Assembly (NCBI GenBank): GCA_001972305.1
Contig: BDDD01005037.1
Coordinates: forward strand, 3,562-67,561
Direction of reading: 5' to 3'
Origin: Cephalotus follicularis
Taxonomy: Eukaryota > Streptophyta > Magnoliopsida > Oxalidales > Cephalotaceae
DNA: 64,000 nt
Made by a program: the position numbers and the translations under genes. Positions 55,520-64,000 of the stretch are shown piece after piece. Below the pieces are notes generated by a model, which saw nothing but the letters and a program-made list of their open reading frames with translations, had not been told where the DNA came from and ran no database searches. The first letter of the stretch is position 1, and the number at the start of each line of letters is the position of its first letter.

Positions 55520-56148
55520 TTGACCTCCAGATAATATGAATATAACCTTGAACCTCGAATTACAGTTACTATAATCCTTCTACCGACAATGCTCAATTAA
55601 ACCTAGGGTAAGGAACATGTCAGGCCCTAACAGATGATTCATTAAAATGATACCGAAGGTAATTAGCTATCACGATCAAATTAGAAACTCTTTCTAATCA
55701 ACTGATCTCTGATATTGGAATCAACATTCTAATATATTTTCATCCTAGCCAGGAAATACTATAGCTAATAACCCTGATCATAAACTCCCTTCACTAGGAG
55801 CGGTAGATTCCATCTTGCTCGCTCACTTATCTTCATGCATAATCCACCATACCCAACTAATACCTGTGTACTCCTCATGGTTAGAAGACGTACCTAAGTA
55901 TCATCAAAGTATGCTATCTTATACATAAGACATCTAATGGTGCCTCAGGTCTAAGGACCACACACACTACTACAATACTGGAAGCCTGTCTGACATGTAA
56001 GTAAAACTCTATACGAGTCTTCCTACTGCGAGCCACTTCAGTGAACTTATAAAATAATGAGCACCACATGTGTGCCATATAGTCACTGCATGATGACTTG
56101 TGAGAACAGTCAACCTCTTCAACGAGCTGGCACACAACATGCTAGTCT
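55520..56148 (-). repeat. Diverged fragment of an F-related LTR
   Basis: Collinear with 54625-55260 of the F LTR: shared order of TGACC(T/C)CCA, ATATGA, CCTTGAACCT, CATGCATAA, CTCATGGTTA, TCTAAGGACCAC and GAGCACC(A/C)AC. It is much diverged. F may have inserted next to or into it. Confidence 0.7.
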
Positions 56149-59100
56149 TAACAGGACCCGTTCCCGCTCCACCTGGGGGACCCTGCTGGGGAAGGCACAC
56201 CTGCCAACAACCCTCCAAACCACAAACTACCCGACCAGACCAACCAAGATAACGCTATGGGTCTACTACGCAAGGGCCCGACGAGGAAGTCAGGGCTGGG
56301 AACGCGTAACACCACGAGGGATAAAAGAAAGGGCAGGGGACTTAAAGAAAACTATCGGGGAACATAAACTCACCGTTTCACTTAAGCCCGAGGAAACCCC
56401 ACAAGTGATCACATCAAACACCAAGGTTGGCTATAGGCCCGAGGAACCAACACTACGTTCCTCACCTCGGCAAATCAAACCCCTCAAGTGCTCAGGTTTC
56501 AACACGAACTATACATCTGTGGAACCCAAGTACTTCAAAATGTCTGAGGACTCGCCAAAAGCCCAGGGACACGCCTAAAGTCTGAGGACCCTCCAACATC
56601 CGAGGGCGCACGAAAATCTGAGGACCATCCACATCCAAGGACTCACGTGGCAACCAGGTTCCATGCACCCCTCACATCCGAGGACTGCCAACTAACCTAG
56701 TGGTCTGACATATACTTCCCTAGGACCTGAAACATGCTCGGACAACGACCGAGATGGTCAGACTCCCTACTGAGGAAGCCTGTCGCGCACCAAGGTCTAA
56801 CATAAGGTTGATCCAATGCCCGACCACTATCCTCAGCATCGACATACACCCTTATCTCATCTCAAGTGCTCGAAACTAAGGTCTACACCACCTAGAACCT
56901 TAACATCACCAAGGTAACATAAGCTAAGGAGAAAGATATATATATATATACATAAATATCATTTCGAAACATAAAGAAAATCATACACCAATCCTTCCAT
57001 AGGTCTTACATAAAAGTTTACAGAAAACAAAATACAAACAACCCCAAAAGATGTATGTCCCCAAGGCATGAAGGGCTAGCCGAAAAGGCCAGGGAAAACG
57101 CGTGCTCCGTGGTCTACCTCGTAAAAGTCCTTAAAGTGGTCCGACGAGGGAAAACTTCACATGTTCCTCAACTACAAAACAACATGGGAGGGGGTTAGTC
57201 CAAAGACTAGTGAGAGGGGAAAAGAAGCATTCCTTAAGCATCTGACGAGCGCTAAACGCTGAGCAAAAGGTTACGCCCAACTGGCCAACAAATAACCAAG
57301 GCTCATCAACCGAGGATACTCAACAAGAATCAATTAGACTACTTGGAGTATAAAATAGCAAAAGGTATATAAAAACAATAATGCTAAGGACAAAAGCAAG
57401 AGAGACAAGTAAAGCAAGTGTCCAAACCAACATCCCGAGGACCCAACAAAAAGGATCAGACTCCAAGGATCAAGTAGATCAAAGGAACACTGGTACCTGC
57501 CACATTACCTAAACCACCTCGGCCGGAGCCACCTCGGCCATATCCATACATCTTATGGCGGCAAATTTCATGGCCGTTGACAAGCCCCGTTCCCAGGCAC
57601 CCCCGCTCGAGGACGGCCGCGCCAGGTGGAAGGATCCCTCACCTGGATCCCTAACCAAAACCCAACAAACACCAAGGCTAACGCTAAGGCCTGGGCAGGC
57701 GTTAAAAACACACTGTCGAGGAGAGCCGGGCTCCCCAGGCAAACATACCCAGGGCAAAAAACGAGAAATACCCGAGCAGGGAAGAGAAAAGAAGGAAGGG
57801 TAAAACAGTAAAAGAACCCTTACTTAAACTATCCCCAAAGCTCACCGTTTAACTAAAAGGAATTCGCACAACACCCACTTAGAAAATGCACCGTTTAACT
57901 AAAGGGAACGCGCACCACACCCACTGCCCAAACGCACCGTTCCACTAAGGGAACAAGCCAGGGAAGGGAGCCAGGGCAGAGAACGCAACACTACGTCTTG
58001 CTTGGGGTCCCGGGCAGGAATGCAAACGCAACACAACGTAACACAGGCCAGGCCTGCGCCCTATCCTAAGACATGCCTTCCCAGGACAAACCATCCTCGG
58101 ACATGTCCTCATTGGACGAAAACACTTAACAAAGACTAAGCCTGGGATCAATACAAGGGCCCCGGGGACAAATGCCAAGTGCATGGGACAACCACCCGAG
58201 GTCCCACCAACACTCGAACAATAAGAAGGAGATAGAATCTCACCCCGGCCAGGTGCCCAGGGGATCCACAAGAGCTTACCCACTAAAACGCCTCCAGAGA
58301 CCGAGCTGGTCCGAGGTCGAGAGGTCGGGAAAAACTAAAGAAAACTACTAACTCCCGTTAACGCCTACAACATGCTAAACCCTAAATCCTAAACCCACCA
58401 GACCTCAGCTTAGGGTCAACCAACCCGAACTACAAAGTTAACCTAGGGTTTGACAACCGTGATCAAGACACCCTTTTCCTCCGGCATCTCAGCAGAGGCG
58501 CCATGCACGAAAGGCCCAAAGAGAAACACTGCAGTTTCACCAAGGCTAGGGCTGGGGAGACCTACTCCTCTGCCCAGGGTCCCACGAACTCACACGTCGT
58601 CCCTGCACACCCAAAAACTCTTAGCAAAAACAGCGCCAAGGCTGAGAGAACAACACAACAACAAGTATATATAAAACAAGAAAGAATTATATATACACGG
58701 TCACGGGCAAACTGCCGAGGACGCCCAACATCACAGAGTTTAACACAGTTACAAGAAAGTTTTACAAGGCATCGATATTAACAAAATCTATACGAAACCC
58801 CAAGAATGTCCCCAAAATGCATGAAGGTATCCGTGTCCTAGGAGCCATCCTAAGGTGCTGCGCCCGGCTTCTACCTCTCTTAACAAGCTGTCCTTAGTGG
58901 ATCTCAAGAACATTGTTGCCCCGCTCCCTCTGCACACAAAACTGAGAGGGGATTAGTCCATCTGAATAGTGAGTAAGATCAAAGAGTATCCTGGGCGACC
59001 CACTTCCACTGGGGTGCCAAGAATCAAGGAGAACGTGCACTGCCCCAACTAGGCCGAGAACAACCCATCTCCCCTGCTCAACAAAACAAGGTGGAGGTGA

Positions 59101-60631
59101 AAGTATACAAGGATATCGATAACAAAGAAAGTCCGAGGAGACGTCAGAGCTACCAACTCAATGACCGACCTCAAGGAAAGAAGATAAACAACAGTTTATA
59201 TATATAAGAACATGCCAAGGATCCAAGGATCAACAGAAGATAAACTCTAAGGATCAACAATGCTTAGGAGGACTACTGGTACTTTATCAAACACAAGCAC
59301 ATTCCACACACGCACATGCACAAACGACTCACACACTTCCATAGCCGGAACCACCTCGGTAGCATAAATAGCAAACTCCGTTGACGTTATATCAACGCAG
59401 TCATGGGCTACAAGATTGAACACATCCCTCATATACTCAATATAGATACCCACTTCCGGAGCACCACATGAACATCGGTGGAAGGGCTACGCAAGCACTC
59501 CTCCCCCGGAAAATCATACATTGGCACACCTTGCCACATGAACCTCGAACGAGGGGCTACGCAAGCCCACCCCCATCGGCAATCACGAGCTCAGCACTAC
59601 ACTAGGTGAACCTCGATCGAGAAGCTACCTCGTCGGCAATCACATAGAGTTAATATCGTACAAGGGGCCCGCGAATCACCGCTCAACTCCACCCTTGACG
59701 AGATAACAGAGGAGAACCTCGACTCAGAGGTAAGTGTATCACCACTTAGACCATCTCGTGCCGGAAATCTCATACAAAGCCAAGTAACCAACACCCAGTA
59801 ACCAGTATGCAAGGACAACAACACATGATATCAAATAAAGCGTGAATACGCAACAAGAAAGGGGAAACAACAAGTTCAACCCAGGCAAAGCAGTATTCAC
59901 ATGAAATATCAGCAAGATGATAGGAGAAGAAATCCTAGTCAAGATAATATCATGGAAGGGTATAAATTAGTAAACTCTCAGTTATCAATTGATAGAAGAA
60001 GAACATCCGGCTCACTAGTATCAACAGTTTCCTCAGCTAGCCCCTTTGTTGCGCGGGCTCCGAGCCTAGATCTTCCTCTGCAAGACCAACACACAACAAC
60101 GCTTAGCTACCAAGAACAATATTTCTGAAGCTATGCAAGAACCACATACAACCATAAAAACCAAGGCAAAGCTCTTCCTCGGCCTCAAGGGTCGTGCCTG
60201 CACCAACCAAGCGATGCACCAAAACAAACTGAGGAGAACTCTTACCTGCCAAATGTGTAGACGGGTGAAAGAAAGTTCCAACCTCAAACAGCGCTCAAGC
60301 TTCAGAAGAAAGATGAAGAAGAAAGATGGAAAATGAAGGCTCAAACTCCCAACTGCTTCTTCTAGCGTGAGATGATGGACATGATATCAACCAAAGTCAA
60401 CTCTTCAGCTTCCTAAGCAAGCTTTGCACATCTCTCAACACCAACTAATCCTCTCTTACAACTTAACCACAAACACAAACCATAGGTAACCATTGGGCCT
60501 CTACCAAGCCCAAAGCCAACAAACACTTAACCAAGAAGGAGAAGCCCAACCAACATAACCAAGCAAAAAAGAAAAAAAAAATTCCCCCAAGCCCAACATC
60601 AATTTATCCAAAATTAATGCGGGTCGTTACA
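56149..60631 (-). repeat. Gypsy LTR sequence: 3' LTR of element C and probably a second related LTR
   Basis: The right end GGGTCGTTACA (60631) adjoins a polypurine tract and is a certain LTR start on the minus strand. The left limit of the C LTR is unknown because its partner lies outside the window. Two blocks, about 57000-57560 and 58750-59360, show the same order of landmarks (GCATGAAGG, GAGGGG(G)TTAGTCC, ACTGGTAC, AGCCGGA(A/G)CCACCTCGG), suggesting two diverged LTRs side by side. No gene is convincing; open frames here reflect composition. Confidence 0.6.
56386..56705. repeat. Irregular array of CCGAGGAC-type words
   Basis: About ten occurrences of CCGAGGA, CTGAGGAC, CCGAGGGC or CCAAGGAC at roughly 15-45 bp spacing. 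This is a third motif type used as a loose array within LTR-like sequence. Confidence 0.65.
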
Positions 60632-60645
60632 ACCTCTCCCCCTTA
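60632..60645 (-). other. Polypurine tract, element C
   Basis: The minus strand reads TAAGGGGGAGAGGT directly before TGTAACGACCC. Confidence 0.88.
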
Positions 60646-60658
60646 AGGAATTTTGTCC

Positions 60659-61746
60659 TCAAAATTCCAACTCTGGTCCAGGGAACAAGTAAGGGTAACG
60701 TTCCCTCATCTGGTCCTCACGTTCCCAGGTAGCTTCTTCTGCTACATGGTTTCTCCATAAGATCTTCACGAAGGGAATACTCTTATTCCACAACACCTGT
60801 TCCCTTTGGTCCAAGATCTGCTCTGGGCTTCCTTATAAGCTAACACTGGTAGATCCTCTTCGGCCAACACCACTGGCTCAGTCAACACATGGGAAGGATC
60901 AGCAATGTACTTCCTCAGCACAGAAACATGGAACACATCGTGCACCCTGGCCGTCCCCTCAGGCAAAGCCAGACGATAAGCCACTAGTCCAATCCTTTGC
61001 AAAACCTCAAAGGGACCTATGTACCTTGGGCTAAGCTTCCCACGTCTGCCAAAATGAACAATCCCCGTATAAGGTGATACCCTGAGGAAAACCTTGTCAT
61101 CTACAGAGAACTCCAACCCCTTTCGGCGCTTGTCTGCATAGTTCTTCTGCCTACTCTGGGCTGCCCGCAGACGATCACGGATCACCTTCACCTTCTCTAC
61201 TGCGTCCCTGACCAACTCAGGTCCAAGCAACTGGCGTTCTCCCACTTCATTCCAACACAAAGGAGTTCGACAACGTCTGCCATACAACGCCTCATAAGGA
61301 GCCATACCAATGCTCGCTTGATAGTTGTTGTTATAGGCGAACTCAATCAAAGTAAAATGGTCATCCAAACTTCCTCGAAAATCCATGACACAAGCTCTCA
61401 AGATGTCCTCAAGAATCTGGATAGCACACTCAGACTACCCATCGGTCTAAGGATGGTACGCCGTACTGAGTCACAACTCCGTACCCAACGTCCTCTGCAA
61501 GCTCCGCTAGAATCTTGATGTGAAACTCGGGTCTCTATCCGAAACAATACTGCTGGGGATCCCATGTAACCTGATCATACTATCCACATACAACCGAGCT
61601 AACTTGTCCAAACCGAAGTCCTTCCTTATAGGTATGAAGTGAGCAAACTTGGTCAAACGATCTACTATCACCCAGATAGCATCATGCTTACTCCGTGTCC
61701 GAGAAAAACTAGTGACAAAGTCCATAGATATGTTGTCCCATTCCAC
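60659..61746 (-). pseudogene. Element C integrase and chromodomain
   Basis: Integrase core pieces on the minus strand: [18 protein letters not shown] and DRLTKFAHFIPI, then a cluster of four stops between about 61430 and 61510, then the C-terminal part with [24 protein letters not shown] and HDVFHVSVLRKYIADPSHVL. A frame change near 60840 leads into a chromodomain (VKILWRNHVAEEATWERED) ending at a stop at 60659. Element C is therefore a chromovirus of the same broad type as A but a different family by LTR. Confidence 0.9.
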
Positions 61747-64000
61747 ACTGGAATAGGAAGCGGTTGAAGAAGACCTGAAGGCTTCTGTCGCTCAGCCTTC
61801 ACCTGCTGGCATGTCAAGCACCTTGCCACAAACCTGGCAATCTCACGTTTCATGCCCCACCACCAAAAACATCCCCTTAGGTCACGATACATCTTGGTAC
61901 TTCCAGAATGCATTGACCAAGGAGAACGATGAGCTTCTTCTAGGATCTCCTGCTTGATCGTCTCAACATGTGGCACACATATCCTTTCCCAAAACATCAG
62001 AGCACCGTCACTCCTGATGTGGAAGTCAGTCTGAGAACCTTCTCTGACTTGCTTCAACAACTTGGCCAATCGCCAGTCCTTCTCTTGCAATCCTCGGATC
62101 TGCTCTTCCCAAACAGACCTCACTTGCAGAGAAGCCAAAACTGCTCCACTGTCTCCGGTAGACAGCTCTGTCCTCAAAGACCCCAACTGTTCCAACATTG
62201 GCAAGTAAGCCAACCGTATGTGAGCCAAGGAAACGGAGGACTTCCTGCTCAAGGCATCAGCAACCACATTGGCCTTACCAGGATGATACTCAATCGTACA
62301 GTCATAATCCTTGATGAGCTCGATCCATCTCCTCTGCCTCATGTTCAAATGTGGTTGAGAAGATAAATACTTCAAACTCTGTTGGTCGGTAAAGATCTGG
62401 CAGACCTCACCATACAGATAGTGACGCCATATCTTCAAAGCAAACACCACCACAGCCAACTCCAAGTCATGTGTAGGGTAACTGACCTCATGAACCTTCA
62501 ACTGCCGAGAAGCATAAGCAATAACCTTGCCTTCTTGCATCAACACACAACCAAGACCATGCACAGAAGCATCACTGTACACCACAAAACCAACCGCTAG
62601 AGAAGGAAGGGTCAACACCAGAGCTGATGTTAACTTATCCTTCAGCGTCTGGAAGCTCTTCTCACAGTCCTCTGACTAAACAAACTTCACATCCTTCCTT
62701 ATCAACTTCGACAAAGGAGTCGCTATAGTCGAGAATCCCTCCACGAATCTTCGGTAATAGCCAGCAAGTCCAAGGAAACTGCGCACTTCATGTACGCTCT
62801 TGGGTCTTTCCCAGGCCAACACAGCTTCAACCTTCCTCGGGTCCACTTCAACACCATGGCCCGAGATCACATGGCCCAAAAACACAACACTGTCCAGCCA
62901 AAACTCGCACTTACTGATCTTAGCATACAACTTATGATCTCTCAAGGTTTGGAAAATGATCCTCAGGTGTTCCTCGTGCTTAGCCATACTCCGCGAGTAT
63001 ACCATCACGTTGTCTATGAACACCACCACAATGGTGTCCAAGAAGGGTTGGAACGCACGGTTCATCAAATCCATGAAAAGTGCTGGTGCATTGGTTAAAC
63101 CAAACGGCATAACTGAGAACTCATAAAGACCATAACGAGATCTGAAGGCTGTCTTCGGTTCATCTTCTCCATTCACCTTCAACTGGTGATATCCGGACTG
63201 AAGATCTATCTTGGAGAACACACAAGCGTCTCGTAACTGATCAAACAAGTCATCTATCCTTGGAAAAGGATACTTTTTACGCACAGTGACCTAGTTGAGC
63301 TGCCTATAGTCGATACACAAACACATAGCTCCATCCTCTTTCTTCACAAACAGGACCGAAGCACCCCATGGAGAACTACTAGGTCGAATAAATCCTTTAT
63401 CCAACAAGTCTTCCAACTGTACCTTGAGCTCTTTCAACTCTACAGGTGTCATACGATAAGGAGCAAGGGATATAGGAGCCGCACCAGGGATCAACTCGAT
63501 CTCAAAGTCTATATCCCTGTCTGGAGGAAGACCCGAACTCATCTAGGAAGACATCGGGAAACTCACCAACCATAGGTATGTCCCCTACCACTGGCTTAGT
63601 CATCCGAGTATCCACCACCTGAGCTAGGAATCCTTGCGTGCCTTTATCCAAAGCCTTACGTGCAACCATAGCCGAGATCAACTTCAGAGGTGTCGAGCGT
63701 TGCTTGCAAACTAGCTCCATGCCTGACTCGTCGGGCAAACAAAAGGATACAACCTTATGCGAACAATCGACCACTGCCAGGTGCCTTACCAGCCAATCCA
63801 TGCCTAGGATGGCATCAAAGTCCTCAAACTGGAAGGGAATAAGGTCGGCTACAAAACTCTGTCCCTTGATCACAACATCACGACCCCTGTAGACTCGTTC
63901 TAAACGGTAACTCTGGCCCGTAGGAACAGATACGGCGATCTCTTCGTCCAAGGAACTCAACACTCCACATGCATGTATGCAAAATGCATGGGCAACAAAA
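61747..64000 (-). pseudogene. Element C protease, RT and RNase H, cut by window edge
   Basis: Protease C-terminal part (FEDFDAILGMDWLVRH) runs to a frame change near 63530. [11 protein letters not shown] then a stop at 63291, [34 protein letters not shown], and the catalytic box as FIDNVMVYS, so the second essential Asp is Asn. A stop at 62676 follows KDVKFV. RNase H ([25 protein letters not shown]) and the integrase zinc pair (CLTCQQVK) are open until a frame change at about 61745. Gag lies beyond 64000. The element is inactive. Confidence 0.9.

Noticed and set aside
56057-56578. Open frame of 173 codons on the plus strand
   Set aside because: It spans the join of an F-related LTR fragment and C-type LTR sequence and has no domain. 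Openness is explained by composition.

Overview
This window looks like transposon-packed heterochromatin of a flowering plant. I found no intact host gene, no tRNA or rRNA gene, and nothing bacterial. The evidence is a dense nest of LTR retrotransposons of both Ty3/gypsy (chromodomain Tekay/Del type) and Ty1/copia (including a SIRE/Maximus type with a third ORF). Their primer-binding sites all match plant initiator-methionine tRNA. One CACTA DNA transposon carries intron-containing fragments of two plant genes. The species cannot be named from the sequence alone.

Layout. 1-1717: LTR-like segment cut by the window edge. 1740-1907: scrap of a copia gag zinc knuckle. 1908-16114: a degenerate plus-strand LTR element (called I here), into which gypsy element A (2077-11842, minus strand, complete but broken by stops) has inserted. 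16115-29882: copia element G (minus strand), broken up by gypsy element B (17957-25128, perfect GTTTT target duplication, integrase deleted) and by a solo gypsy LTR, H (26608-29007, perfect CAATC duplication). 29883-39980: copia element D (plus strand), the same family as G in the opposite orientation. Its 3' LTR is cut at 39980 by a CACTA transposon (39981 to about 51053).

The CACTA element holds collinear exons and introns of an RRP44/DIS3 exosome nuclease gene and two copies of a NECAP-like endocytosis gene fragment. It also hosts a young SIRE-type copia element, E (43199-48803), which has an uninterrupted RT-RNase H reading frame and an uninterrupted third ORF. A single N at 48165 marks a place where about half of E is missing. 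51061-55519: copia element F (minus strand: 5' LTR, leader and gag only). 55520-60631: LTR-derived sequence. 60632-64000: gypsy element C (minus strand), running off the right edge.

Three themes cut across the element boundaries. First, unrelated families carry short arrays of degenerate palindromes built on GTCGAC, each family with its own flanks; copies G and D of one family carry different array motifs at a similar place in the leader. Second, the untranslated leaders of D, G and F contain three or four copies of a short self-complementary motif. Third, the G and D LTRs face each other and form a long inverted repeat that could produce double-stranded RNA. All boundaries and similarities were read by eye; percentages are rough impressions.
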